Made by a program: the position numbers and the translations under genes. A stretch of DNA of 64,000 nt from Ophthalmolycus amberensis (Eukaryota; Chordata; Actinopteri; Perciformes; Zoarcidae), in NCBI GenBank assembly GCA_024529925.1, contig JAFEUB010001384.1:62001-126000 (forward strand), in the 5' to 3' direction. A model generated the notes under the pieces. It had not been told where the DNA came from and did no database searches. It worked only from the letters and a program-made list of their open reading frames with translations. Shown one piece after another: positions 48,456 through 60,028 of the stretch. Each line of letters begins with the position of its first letter. Positions within the stretch are counted from its first letter, which is position 1.

Positions 48456-48602
48456 GGACGGAGATGATGGACGGCCAGCTGATGGGGGAGTTTGAGGCAG
48501 AGGCCAAGGAGCTGGAAGCTGACTCCTGGAGTTTATGTGCGGAGCAGCAGTACCGGCAGCAGCTGGACAAAGAGCTGGTGAAGAGACAGGACGTCATCTA
48601 TG
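48456..48602 (+). CDS. akap13: akap13 exon 20, entry into the DH domain
   Basis: The acceptor is ttggcgcag and the donor is tctatg|gtacat. Phase 1 in and out. It reads GTEMMDGQLMGEFEAEAKEL, then EADSWSLCAEQQYRQQLDKE and LVKRQDVIY. The last part starts conserved region 1 of the DH (RhoGEF) domain, continued as ELMQTEMHHI in the next exon. Confidence 0.97.
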
Positions 48603-49117
48603 GTACATTTGATTTACCAGAATACGCTTTTTAATTAGATCTTAAGAAATTCATGGGAAATGAAGGAACATGTTAATAAGGAAGTTTAAAAAGTGCAGCT
48701 GTTAAGTGTTTCTGCAATTTAGTCTCTACTGCTGCTATTTTGAATCAAAAAGAATGGAAATGACTTGAAACATCTGTATATCGCATTACTTAACTCGTTA
48801 ACTAAGTATAGGAATAGCTTGAGCATATACAGTCTACAGCTAGTTGCATCTACAAGTCTCAGTGGTCTATTGAGACTACAGAGTTTAAAATATTCATTGA
48901 TTTACTTACTGTTTGAGATGTCTCGAGCTTATGATTAGAATCTATTTGAGGATTCTGAAAAGGATATTTCTATAAGTACACAAGGTATTCAGTGACACAC
49001 ACATTCATGCCACGAAACTGCCTGAAGACCTCCGAAGTAGAATCATGCAGAGGCACGGATATGTGGAATGGTATAAAGAGTGCTGCTTAGGTAATTCTTT
49101 CCCTCTGTGTTCTTCAG
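48603..49117 (+). other. intron, nothing recognised
   Basis: No feature supported. Confidence 0.6.
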
Positions 49118-49374
49118 AGCTGATGCAGACGGAGATGCACCACATCCGGACGTTGCGCATCATGTCCGAGGTCTACAGCAAAGGCCTGCAGAAGGAGGTG
49201 CAGCTGGAGCTGCAGACGGTGGAGAAGCTGTTCCCCGCTCTGGACGAGCTGCTGGAGCTCCACACGCAGCACCTCCTCCGGCTCCTGGAGAGGAAGAGGG
49301 AGAGCCAGCTGGAGGGGGGGAGCTCGGAGGGAGGCTTCATCATTGACAGGATAGGGGACATCCTGGTCAGCCAG
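49118..49374 (+). CDS. akap13: akap13 exon 21, DH domain conserved regions 1 and 2
   Basis: The acceptor is gttcttcag and the donor is agccag|gttaga. Phase 1 in, phase 0 out. It reads ELMQTEMHHIRTLRIMSEVY, then QLELQTVEKLFPALDELLEL and FIIDRIGDILVSQ. The invariant Glu of conserved region 1, which contacts the Rho switch regions in DH domains, is present in ELMQTEMHH. Catalysis: GDP release from RhoA. Confidence 0.97.
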
Positions 49375-50007
49375 GTTAGAGGACGGAGGGGCTGGTGTGA
49401 CGAGGGTTCAGGTCCCCGAATTGTAATACCGCATCATGAATTTACTTATTTTAATATCTCAACTACTATTGGATGGATTGCCGTGACATATTGTACAGAC
49501 AATCATGACTGGTGATCCCTTAACTTTTCCTTCCGATCGACATTTCAGTGTTTCCAATATTTTGGTTTATGACCAAATACCTGTAAAACAAATAACATTC
49601 CCATCAGCCTCAGCTGTGCATGATCATTTTGGGCATTCAGCTCAAAGCACCTCTGTTCCTACATCCAGCCTCGCACAGCTTGGCTGTACACTCCTGTTTC
49701 CAGGTTTCAGCACCGTTGAAAAGGGTAGCAGTCCTTAGCTCTGGGAAAAATAATATCAATGGGTTGAATCCTTAGCTAATGCCCATGTTTTAGTATGCAG
49801 CATGCATACATACACCTCTAATGTAAAGTTACACGTTCTTTAAATATTGTTCTCCCAGCTTACCTTTAAAGTTTTGAAACTTAGAATAGAAGTTAGAGCC
49901 CTACTACTTACAGTGTTAGCTTTCTGGCTTAGCCTTTTTTTTTTTGCTCTGCTGTATATTCTCCAATATTCGTTTTGTGTATTCATGCCTGTGAAATTCT
50001 TCTCCAG
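49375..50007 (+). other. intron with an interspersed repeat
   Basis: Holds the repeat at 49436-49625; nothing else recognised. Confidence 0.7.
49436..49625. repeat. teleost interspersed repeat ('ctattggatggattgcc')
   Basis: The phrases 'atctcaactactattggatg' and 'gtttatgaccaaatacctg' and 'cccatcagcctcagctgtgc' are typical of a common fish non-autonomous repeat. Related text occurs near 25.9 kb and 61.5 kb. Confidence 0.6.
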
Positions 50008-50133
50008 TTCTCAGGGTGCAACGGCGAAAGCATGAAGAGGGTTTACGGAAGATTCTGCAGCCGTCACAACGAAGCCGTGAACTTCTACAAGGACCTCCTG
50101 ACCAAAGACAAACGCTTCAAGGCCTTTATCAAA
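50008..50133 (+). CDS. akap13: akap13 exon 22, DH domain
   Basis: The acceptor is ttcttctccag and the donor is atcaaa|gtaaga. Phase 0 in and out, 42 codons. It reads FSGCNGESMKRVYGRFCSRH, then NEAVNFYKDLLTKDKRFKAF. The mammalian match is FSGENAERLKKTYGKFCGQHNQS. The exon could be skipped in frame but this would break the DH fold. Confidence 0.97.
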
Positions 50134-50612
50134 GTAAGACTCTTTCAGCCAGTCATATGTTCATCGCAAATATATCCTACAAAAGTATTACTTTTCGGAG
50201 AAGTTGCCTTTATTTGTTGGAGTAGAAGTCTGGTTTTCCAGACACAATTGTTTTTTTGCTGAATAGATGTCTCAGAAACACTCTGTTCGATAGAGTGACA
50301 CTTATTGTGAAGAGCTTGTTCTTGTTCTGTCTCACTTTTCTTTTGTTTTTTAGTCTTTTGCATTTCAATCAGTGCCGTAACCGTAAGCATTTGTATTAAA
50401 GCCACGAAACCTTTGAGACCGTTTTGTGTTTTAGTTCTTCCATTGTCTTCTATGGTTGTGTAACTGTCATATCCATAATCACAGCAAACACCTTCTTCAG
50501 TAATATCATTGTATTGTTCTACAGCAAATTACTTCTAAGTTTCAGTTGATTGTTTAGAGCCACCTGTTGCGTGGGCTTGTTTCACTGAAGCACTTGTTGT
50601 TTGTTTTTCCAG
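50134..50612 (+). other. intron, nothing recognised
   Basis: No feature supported. Confidence 0.6.
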
Positions 50613-50730
50613 AAAAAGATGAGTAGCAGCATTGTGCGGAGGCTTGGTCTCCCAGAATGCATCTTGCTGGTGACCCAGAGAATAACAAAGTACCCAGTGC
50701 TAATTCAGAGAATGCTGCAGCACACGAAAG
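50613..50730 (+). CDS. akap13: akap13 exon 23, DH domain conserved region 3
   Basis: The acceptor is tttttccag and the donor is acgaaag|gttagc. Phase 0 in, phase 1 out. It reads KKMSSSIVRRLGLPECILLV, then TQRITKYPVLIQRMLQHTK. QRITKYPVL is the DH signature helix that packs against the Rho GTPase; nearly identical to mammalian AKAP13. Confidence 0.98.
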
Positions 50731-53700
50731 GTTAGCTTCCTGCCGGCCTCTACTGTTTACATGACAATGTGGATTGGGGAAGGAGGAAGTTGGTTTTAAT
50801 TGGGACGACGCTGGCGACTACACAGACTATAATACCTGGCTAACAAAGCAGTTAGGTCAGTAGATGGGTAAGCTGTATTGTGATACTACATCAAGATTCT
50901 AACCCTCCATCTAAAGCAAAAGAGGGATTTGAAAGCGGTAAAGGAGTTTTTCTCCAACTTGAAACTCTGTGCTAGTGGGCTGCGTTAATTATACTTGGAT
51001 CTGAAGGATTTCCCCATAAACAAGTGGCAGAAAGCCGGACAGAATAAGGCCAATCACAGCATAAGTACCAAGAAAAATGTTGCTGGCTCATAGATCATCA
51101 GAGAACCAAATCAAACCACATCTAAACATTTAGGCAGGATGGTTCTCTTTAAGGAAGTGAAGTCTCAAGACTTGTTGAGAAGCACATTTCTGCACAGCCC
51201 AGAATATGTGTCTGTGGAATCCATAAAAAAGTGTAAAGGCCAAGCTAATGGAAAGCATTGTCTTGACTTAAATCACTTGGTGTATGAATGATTTATATAA
51301 TATATATAAAAATACATTGCATGAAGAAATACAAAAGCAAAATCAAATACAGTTTCAACATCCACACGATTCTGAAGAAGGTATTTCTTATTTGCCACAT
51401 CATGTTGATCCTGAGAACAGACGCATTGAGCTAAACATTTTTCATTTGATTCAGTACGTTTAAATTTCACTTCTTCCCATACAGTTCAGCCTACTTCAGT
51501 CGTAGTACTGGGAAACAACCCACGCCAAAGTGTCACTTGTTCTAGGAAAGCTCCTGAAAATTTGAATTTCTCACACATATATTTTTGAGAAAAATGAGAC
51601 CTTTGTTGGATGGGTGTTTTTTAGGATAATAGATCAAACGTATACTTTGAGGAGCTGATATATTTCACACGCTATTTATATCTGATTTAAAGTGTCTCTC
51701 GCCGGCTGGCCTCCCACTGTGTACATTCACTCTAATCCCTCCCAAAAGCCTGTTTACAGTTCTATGTGGGACGGGGGAGCTCTGCCTTAATCCCCAAGGT
51801 GCTTTAAGAGGACTCTCTCCTGCCAACGCTGATGTATGGAAATAACACGGCACGCTCACATTTACTGATAGTATTTTGGTGCTCAGGAGCACTGAGGTAC
51901 TAACAACCACAGGAGGGAAATATTCCACTTCGGGGAAAAAATGTAACATAGTCATGTCTGGAACCCAAGTGCACAATATAAATAAGACATGTGTATCAGA
52001 GAAGTATTGACTCTTGGGCTTTTGTCAGAGTGCAGAGCTGCAGAACACTGGTGATTTCAATCCTAAATGAATTCATGTAAAAAGTAGTTCCTCTGTGTAC
52101 TGATGTGTACCTGACTCTGACCTCTGACCTCCTTTTTATTACTCTCGCTTAATTGTGGAAAGAAATCCCGGAATGTTTATTTTGAGTAAAGGGAAACTTC
52201 AGTATTTTTCTTATCTTATCTTTGAAATTGGTCCAGTATTGAGCGAGATAAGCCGCAAAAGTAGCCGTGAGGGCGATTGGGCAGCGATTGGGCAGCGGCA
52301 ATGTAACGTTGCGTTCACTAAAAGAGCTTGTTTTTGCCACTGACAGGTTCCGTTTGTTATTTAAGTCCCTGATGACATTATGGAAACACCTACAGAGAAA
52401 TGAAATGCTTTTCTTAGCCTTTCGCTTGATCCGGTCTGTTTGTTATGGTGTCCAAGTCTCGCTCAAGGAGAAGTCTCCTTGTGAAATCTGAATATCGCAG
52501 TACCCACAAGAACACCACCAGTCTCCCGAACTCTGCGGCCTTGCAGATGCTGGTTCACCCTTCTCTGCCAGTTGCTCTCTCTCCCTCTCTCTCCATCTCC
52601 TTTTCAATTTGTAGGAGCTCTTCATCCGCATACTCTGCCTCAAATTAAATATGGGCGGCCATCGAATTCAAAGACCTTGCCAACGTTGTCCAAATCATCT
52701 AAATATCCAGCCACATTGAAAATATTTTAGATAACAGATTTGCTTTCTGTACAACAACGTGACCTTGTGAGATTTCGTAATGACGCCTCTCCTTGTGCAA
52801 GACGTTTTCCATAATGTTGTCAGACACTTTTAATAATAACAATCGGATCCTGTTGGTGGCAAAAACAAGCACTTTTCGTGGACTTTAATTGACGATGCCA
52901 AATTGCTCCGATATGATGACATTGCAGCTCATGAGTGGCTGCTGTCCACAGCAGTGTTGAATAATGCTGAAGTTACCCTAAAACACGAGTCAACCTCTAT
53001 CCAGTTAATAAAAGCTTTCAAATGTACAGTTTATTTGGGATAACCAGGTGAGCTTCGTAGTTAGAGCGAGCAGCGGCTCACCAACACCTCCATAAATGTA
53101 AACCACACTGATTAAAGTTGAAAGGAAGAGCTCCACATTTAGGAAAACACACTTATTTGCTTTCTTGCTGAGAGTTAAACATGAGAGTGGCATTGATCTT
53201 CTCATGTAAAGTTGAAGTTACAGCCAGCAGTTGGTTAGCTTAGCTTAGCACAAAGACTGGAAACGGGGGAAACAGCTCGTTTTTATACTTTTGTTTTTTT
53301 TGCATGCATTAAACAAAGAAGATATAACTATATAGCTGTTTCCCCCATGTCCAGTCTTTGAGCTAAGCTAAGCTAACTGCCTGCTAGTGTTAGCTTAGGT
53401 GTACCGGCTACAAGAGTGGCATCAATCTTCTCGGCAAGGCAGACAAACACATTTCCCAAAATGTTGGTAAATTTCTCTAAAAGACTCTGAAAACGTATTT
53501 TCTCAATCAGCTTCTTACGCTTAACAATGGGGTCCTACATAAATGAAGCATGCAGGTTTAACAGTTTTGATTATGTCACATGAGAGAGTTGCTGTCTGTG
53601 CAGTTTTCCCACTTATTGGAAGTAGACGGGGCTCGGTTTGACAAATGCGATGTATTTCTGTGCACCAATCACAGTTAAGCAACATTTGTTTGCCAGTGGT

Positions 53701-54660
53701 GTCCATCAATACTGCTCAAACCACACCCACACAGCCTGATGAAGCAGATTAGCTGCACTCGGGGCAATCAAGGGGAAAATGCCAGAAACTGAAATCTACT
53801 CTCTTCATCCGAAAACCCATTCAGGTATGTTGAATGGACCCTTTCAGAAAAAAAGCGGAAAAGTCATTTTTGAACAATTGTGGAAAAGATATATTCAGAA
53901 TGGCTGCGGTAATTAAACTTAACTGTCCGGTGAGACGGTGTAGCCAATGTTGCGTACAAATGACGTGGCAGAAAAATGGGCAGAACAGTGTATAGCCTTA
54001 ATGTGAGGTACAGTTATCACGCTAGAGGCAACAAGCATGCGAGGAAGTGTTGTCGGATGTGGATGTGGCAATAAAAATCTTGGAACAGCTCATTCTGAAC
54101 AGCTTAATATGGTGTGCATTTCAAATTATGCAGGTGGGAGAAAAGGTTGTGTCAAAGTGAAAGAGGCAAAGATCAACACACACCCACATAAGTTATGGGG
54201 ACTTTATGCGTCCAACTCAACCATCTCCAACAATAAGAAGGTTTTCGTTTTTCTCTGCAGTGGCATCTGCAATAAGAGGTTTCTCAGAAAGTAGAAATGC
54301 AGGCACGGTTCAGTACAATTATTTCAATGCACCGTCTGCTGTGCATAAACACCTCCTCCGTTTAGCCACTCCACACATCTGGTTCAAGTGTGTTAGTTCG
54401 GAGCCATGAAATTACCAAATGGACTTGCCCAACAGCAATGGCTTTTACCTGCATTTTGTGCTTCTGCTGGTTTTGCACCAGCAAGAAAATACAACTTTTT
54501 TAAAATCGTAACTCCTCGCATTAAAACAATGAAACGTATCAAGAGTGGGCTTTGGTTACTGCCCCACTGGTTATCAGGTGTCAGGTCTAATCTAACCGGA
54601 GACATTTGTTCAAGTCGCCTGTCTGACCTCTCTCTCTCTCTCGTCGCGTGTCGAACGCAG
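50731..54660 (+). other. intron with a MITE
   Basis: This 3.9-kb intron contains the MITE at 53112-53480. No other feature is supported. Confidence 0.65.
53112..53480. mobile_element. second copy of the teleost MITE, foldback form
   Basis: Arms 53233-53277 (gttagcttagcttagcac and aaagactggaaacggggg) and 53334-53378 (the inverted copy) are about 45 bp each and separated by 56 bp. They could form a hairpin. The flanking 'gagagtggcattgatcttct' and 'gagtggcatcaatcttctc' belong to the same family as the 34-kb copy. Confidence 0.7.
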
Positions 54661-54909
54661 AAGGCGAGAAAGACCACGAGGACCTGACGGACGCTGTCCG
54701 GCTGGTGAAGGAGGTGATTGCCGCGGTCGATAGCAAGGTGAACGAGCACGAGAAGAGACACCGCTTGAAGGACTTCCACGGCCGCATGGACAGCAAGTCC
54801 ATCATGATGACGAAGAGTGGCCAGATCTTTGCCAGAGAGGATCTGCTGAGGAGGAGGCTGATCCACGATGGAGTGCTGCAGCTGAAGAACAGCCAGGGGA
54901 GACTGAAGG
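54661..54909 (+). CDS. akap13: akap13 exon 24, end of DH and start of PH domain
   Basis: The acceptor is gtcgaacgcag and the donor is ctgaagg|gtgagg. Phase 1 in and out. It reads EGEKDHEDLTDAVRLVKEVI, then AAVDSKVNEHEKRHRLKDFH, KSIMMTKSGQIFAREDLLRR and RRLIHDGVLQLKNSQGRLK. The first half is the last DH helix and the second enters the PH domain, with the DGVLQLKN strand. Confidence 0.97.
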
Positions 54910-54992
54910 GTGAGGGGACCGCAAATTCTCTCTGTAAACATGTTTTCTAACTTTTCACTTATCCAACCACTATTCTCCTGGCTGTTCTCCAG

Positions 54993-55069
54993 ATGTAAAC
55001 GCTCTGCTGCTGTCGGACGTCTTCGTCTTCCTCCAAGAGAAAGACCAGAAATATGTCTTCGCCATGCTG
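54993..55069 (+). CDS. akap13: akap13 exon 25, PH domain
   Basis: The acceptor is ctgttctccag and the donor is atgctg|gtagga. Phase 1 in, phase 0 out. It reads DVNALLLSDVFVFLQEKDQK then YVFAML. The LLLSDVFVFLQEKDQKY run is a hallmark of Lbc-family PH domains, which can bind active RhoA (family knowledge). Confidence 0.97.
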
Positions 55070-55410
55070 GTAGGATCCCCGCTGTCATATCTCTCTTTAT
55101 GCCTTCCTCTTCTCGCTCTCCTTCCTTCCGCTGTTCCCTCCTTTTTCCCTCCATCTCTCCGGTAATAAAGATCACCGCCAAAGGCCAAAGATGTTGGTTT
55201 CATATTTTCCTATCCCACTGTTGTTAGCATTAGCTGGCCCGCTTAGCGTACCCATTGTGTAATATTTCCTGCCTCTGGCTAGCGAGCGATCCGCACCTAA
55301 TAAAGCTGCTCTGGATCTCGGCATCTAACCCAACTGTGATGAATCATATAGGTTGGAGTCGATTTTTTCCATGTTTGCAGGACTTACAGCTTAATGACAC
55401 ACACACACAC

Positions 55411-55461
<51 letters not shown>

Positions 55462-56481
55462 GTAGGGGTAATGAAAACAGAGGCAGGCCTGTGGCATAAT
55501 AATCACATCCATCATTATAAAAAAGCTTGGAATGTTTGAGTTGAGGCCGTCGACATTGAAAAGAGGACCAACATGTGGTTTTGAATGGATGGCGGCCATG
55601 TGAACCAGGTTCACAAGCTTCAGTTCTGAGGATCACCAACAGTACAAAGCCGCTTGTAACACCCAGGTCAAAGGTCACCTGGACAGAAGATAGAACGTAT
55701 TTGTGTGAAACTGATGCGAGACTCCGGGAGTCTGAGTTATACGAATCAAGTGGTTTTCATCCAGAGATGGTCTTCTTAGTATGAATTCTTTCCTTTGTTG
55801 AGGTGCAGTTGAAGGCTAGTAAAACAAAGATGGGAGTTTGTACAAAAAAAGACTCCTGACTAAAGATGCACACTCGATTTCCCTTGTTTTAAACTTTAAA
55901 TTCATCTCTGCACAGAGCGAGCGCTGTGGATTTTGTTCCCATTATTCCACAGCACAGTTACAGTATGAAGAACCCATCCTTAAACTTAAGACGAGATTAC
56001 TGGTAAAACTTTGGGATGTGGTTTACAACGTCGGAGTTTTACTGGATAGAGTAGAACTGAAACAGCGGGTTGTGGTGTTAGCTTATTTAACTGTGCTTTC
56101 TCTGTTTTGCAGCCTTAAGGATGCAACATTAACCAGAATCTCATTTTCTCTTCTTCCCTCCCCTTTCCCCCTGCAATCCTACTTTTTATTTTAAATCTAT
56201 CTATCCCTCCGTCTTCATTGTACTTGTTTTTGGCATTCTTTTATTCCCCTGATTTCCTTTTCCCATCATCCTCCTCCCATAATTACCCTCTCCCCCTCCT
56301 TTTCACTCCCTCCTGCTTCAACCCACTCTTCTTCCTGCCTTCCCCACCCTCGACATTTGTCTTCCCTCCTCGTCGACCCTCCCACTGTCATCTTTTCTCT
56401 TTTTTTTTCTTTCATTCTCCTCCTCCCTCGTTGCCTCCATCAATCCCCTCCCCTTCTTTTCTGACCCTTCCCTCCCCGTAG
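55070..56481 (+). other. intron with a CA array and a long pyrimidine tract
   Basis: A (CA)n of about 60 bp with one interruption lies at 55398-55459. The last 330 bp before exon 26 (56150-56481) are almost all C and T on the + strand. Confidence 0.85.
55398..55459. repeat. (CA)n microsatellite
   Basis: About 62 bp of (CA)n with a single G interruption. The His-Thr and Val-Cys ORFs across it are artefacts. Confidence 0.95.
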
Positions 56482-56663
56482 GACCAGCGCTCCACGGTCA
56501 TCTCCCTCCAGAAGCTGATCGTGAGGGAGGTGGCCAACGAAGAGCGCGGCCTCTTCCTCATCACGGCGGGCATCGAGAAGCCGGAGATGATGGAGGTCCT
56601 GGCCAGCTCCAAGGACGAACGCAACACCTGGATGCAGCTCATCCAGGAGGCCATGCAGTCCAT
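56482..56663 (+). CDS. akap13: akap13 exon 26, end of PH domain
   Basis: The acceptor is cctccccgtag and the donor is gtccat|gtaagt. Phase 0 in, phase 2 out. It reads DQRSTVISLQKLIVREVANE, then ERGLFLITAGIEKPEMMEVL and ERNTWMQLIQEAMQSM. The Trp in the C-terminal helix (ERNTWMQLI) is the conserved PH Trp. Confidence 0.97.
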
Positions 56664-57467
56664 GTAAGTGGGATTTATTTATGTGCTTAGGTGTTGCTAC
56701 TTACAACAACATTCAGGGCATTTCGCTAATACTTCAATGAATGCTTTTTGTACTCCGAGTTTTACCTCAGAATACACTGGCCCCATTTACTTCAACCCAT
56801 TACCTCAACCGCACAAATCGTGCTTCACCCTCACTATTGGCCTCTTAGGGTTCATCCACGGCATATCTGTGTTGTAACCCAGGAGTTAGACACAGCCCAG
56901 TTCTCCAGTAATAAACGGTAAACTGCGACAGAGCACTTTGCTGTCAGGAGGATTAGCGCCACTCTACCTGGGGATGGGATGTACTCAGGGACAGTCTAAT
57001 GCTGGATTGGCTTCAAGGGCAGCTCACTATAAGCAGAGGATTATTCCACTGCAGCCAGCGGGAAGGAGAGAGATTTACCTCTCTGTCTCTCTCTCTCTAT
57101 TTTCCTCTCCCAGTCTGACTTCGGTCAAAATACAAAATCGAGATCAGGCTACTGGCGGGAATGGAGGAGATAAAAACAAACAGTTCTTTTCAACCAAAAA
57201 ACATCATATACATCAAATTTTTGACTCTCTCAATGTTGTTATGTCGGTGTTATACACACTGAAGTGCTGAAGTGAATGACTATTCCAGTAATCCTTCCTA
57301 AACTAACTGGTTAGTCTGTAAATCGTCAGAAAATAAAGAAACAGCAGCCTTAAATGGTTTTTATCCCTGCTTGTAGATTCATACGTAGATATATTGTAAG
57401 TGATTTAGAAAGATGTCAATGATTATTTGCCAGATTTCTAATATTTTTCTCTTCCTTGGTTGGACAG
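56664..57467 (+). other. intron, nothing recognised
   Basis: No feature supported. Confidence 0.6.
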
Positions 57468-57550
57468 GGAGAAGGATGAAGACGAAGGGATTCCCAGTGA
57501 GACGGAAGATGACAAGAGACAACTGGAGACGAAGGCCAAGGAGATGCGAG
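57468..57550 (+). CDS. akap13: akap13 exon 27, start of C-terminal helical region
   Basis: The acceptor is ggttggacag and the donor is atgcgag|gtgagg. Phase 2 in, phase 1 out. It reads EKDEDEGIPSETEDDKRQLE then TKAKEMR, matching mammalian RDEDEGIPSENEEEKKMLD. Confidence 0.97.
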
Positions 57551-57679
57551 GTGAGGGAAACACGTTTACAGCGTTCGCGGAAAAGAAAAAGAGGAAACTT
57601 TTGCCACAATTACCACAAAAAATGTCCTCTTCACCATCGTTGTCTTTGTCTTTCCTTCCCGTCTGTCTCTGCTGCTCAG

Positions 57680-57868
57680 ATCTGTTGAGGCAGAAGGACA
57701 CAGAGATCATGTCTCTGCTGGAGGAGAAGGTGCAGCTCTTCAGGGGGATGTGGGAGCCTCTGAACCCAGGCGAGGAGGTCTACCGGCAGGTCCAGCCTTT
57801 CTTCAGGTCGGCCTGCAGCCTGGAGCCACCCAGGGGGGCGTCCATCATGTCGGACGCCCTGCAGGAAG
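57680..57868 (+). CDS. akap13: akap13 exon 28, coiled-coil heptads
   Basis: The acceptor is ctgctgctcag and the donor is caggaag|gtaaga. Phase 1 in and out. It reads DLLRQKDTEIMSLLEEKVQL, FRGMWEPLNPGEEVYRQVQP and ASIMSDALQE. LRQKDTEIMSLLEEKVQLFR has leucine-heptad character and matches the mammalian HQKDQKILLLLEEKEMIFR. Confidence 0.96.
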
Positions 57869-59029
57869 GTAAGACCGTGTGTATAATGTATGTACTGATC
57901 TGTGTTCTGAACAATAACGCAGAATGATTATACTGAATAAAAATGCAGACCTCATCTCATTTTCCACCCATGTATTCATGGGAATTGATGAGAGCTGAAA
58001 ACGTCCTTACAGTCATAAGACGCATGAGCGCATGAGGCTCTGTCAACTACGATGTCCAATCATATTTAAAACCTTTTAGATACACTCCCGTGTGAGGGAG
58101 ACATTAAAGGAGCCCTGTTCATCAAATGCGTATGAGAGGGAAGCAGCATGAGCCCAGAAGTCAACAGAGTATATTTTGACAAAGAGAGAATGAAATGTGG
58201 AGAAAAGTTGACTGTTAAATTTAAACAAGCGGGTCTGGAAATGTTTGGCTGACTGAAAAATGAAGCGGCTGCAAAAACCTTCAGATCATGAAAGATTCAC
58301 TAGACACTCAACTTAGTAGAAAACAAAAATATGTTTTTTTAGTCTGTAGAACAGCATTCCTGGTTTCTTTAAAAAGAAAAAAGTAGCATATTATTGACTG
58401 AAAAAGATGTAGATGTGGTAGTGTGCAATAATAAAGTGCAATTTCTTGGTATATTGGATGTACCGTATTAGCATTCTAAATACTACGCACTCACTGAATA
58501 AGAACATACTGTTGTTGGTGCTCAAAAACTGAGAAACGCACAGATACAGCGAGCCCTTAGGGGATTTCAAGCACTGCTGCACGCAAAGAGTGTTCCACGT
58601 AAAAGGTGTAAGTAGCTGATCAAGTGGACATATAACTAAAGGATGTTTGCAGCTCTAATGCACGGAAGTATGATGTATGTAGGAGAACAGGTTATCGTGT
58701 TTTACTGCGCGTTCTCATCCACCAGCAACGTTTCTTCCTCCGTATTTCCCCTGCAGAGGTCACAGAGCTGCCTGGTCTTTATACAGATACACTGTCTTGC
58801 CAGAGATTAATAATAATAATAATTTCAGATGGTTAAGATGTTTTAACTTTCAGTAAAAGAGCTCTGTGGTTCAAACAGCTTGTCAATAGTTGCTAAGCAA
58901 CAGGAGCCAGTAGCAGGTTGAAAGCAGAAGTGCCTCGTAGGATTCATCAGTGCAGAGCTGTAACACAGTTAGCCGGGATAATTCACTTACTGACGTTGAT
59001 GTTTGCCCCCCCCCCCCCCTCCCCTCTCT

Positions 59030-59060
<31 letters not shown>

Positions 59061-59064
59061 ACAG
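57869..59064 (+). other. intron with C run and GT tract at its 3' end
   Basis: The intron ends with a C run (about 59007-59020), a short TC stretch, (GT)n at 59033-59060 and acag. The rest shows nothing recognised. Confidence 0.8.
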
Positions 59065-59211
59065 TGGAGACGCTGCAGGGGCTGGTGAACGGCAGCCTGG
59101 GCGGGGCGATAGCCAGCGTCCAGGAGGGAGGGGTAGCAGGGGCGGTGTGTTTGCCCCGTCGTTCCGAGACCTTCGGAGGCTTCGACAGCCACCAGATGCA
59201 CAGCAGCAGGA
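59065..59211 (+). CDS. akap13: akap13 exon 29, PRRSETFGGFDSHQM segment
   Basis: The acceptor is (gt)n-gacag and the donor is cagga|gtgagt, preceded by AGG. Phase 1 in and out, 147 bp. It reads VETLQGLVNGSLGGAIASVQ, then AVCLPRRSETFGGFDSHQMH. The mammalian text is VEILQGLVSGNLGGTL...LPRRAETFGGFDSHQM. It can be skipped in frame. Confidence 0.97.
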
Positions 59212-59954
59212 GTGAGTCCGCCGCTGCGTGCTTGTTATTTGGTTGAGATTCTGCAGACGAGTGCGCCGCTGAGTTTTATCGCAGCAGGGCACCACACCCA
59301 GCACTTTTCCCACAATGCCCCTGTTCAGTGCAGTTTTAGACGGGGACTTGGGCAGCAGTGCCGGTGCCTGGGGCGATCCCTCTGAACTGGTGGCTTGAGG
59401 GCTCAGAGTGGGACTCTACCGGTACTGTGGCAGATATTGAGCCATTATAGCTCCAGACTTTTACATCAGCAGCAGCACCTGCAGAACTACAGAACGTTTT
59501 CATCAGTGTGATGCTTTTAAAACGTATTTACCCTCTATTTAGAAAACAGACATGGACAAAAATATTAACAGTATGTCAAACAATCGATACGTTATATAAA
59601 CTAATGCTAGAGATGTGTGGCGTCAGCTCAACCACATACTAGATGTAGTTTACATTTGGTGACAAAGTTAAAGATGGGCTCAGGAGTGATGAAGGGCTTT
59701 GTTTGAGTAGAGGAGACAGGAAATGACAAACAGAGCAAGTATTAGAAAAATGATTAATAAATTAACACAAAAACATGAGATTTTTATATTTGTTATCAAC
59801 AAAATCAGCACTAAATTATTATTTTTTAGTTAAAAGAGTATACATTTTGCTGTATACTATATATTATACACTATTGTTGTGCTTCAGTAGACCTGAACGT
59901 GGATCAATCTGCCGCCTGGTTCATCTTCTCTCCTGCCGTTTCCCTTTCTGACAG
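59212..59954 (+). other. intron, nothing recognised
   Basis: No feature supported. Confidence 0.6.
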
Positions 59955-60028
59955 GTGGAGACGGCGACGAGAGCGAGGATACGGCGGGAGATCTGCGCAG
60001 GACGGAGTCCGACAGCATTTTAAAGAAG
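59955..60028 (+). CDS. akap13: akap13 exon 30, LRRTESDS motif
   Basis: The acceptor is ctttctgacag and the donor is aagaag|gtcggc. Phase 1 in, phase 0 out. It reads SGDGDESEDTAGDLRRTESD then SILKK. Mammalian: GDDGQDLRRTESDSGLKK. RRTES is a basophilic kinase-type motif. Confidence 0.96.
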
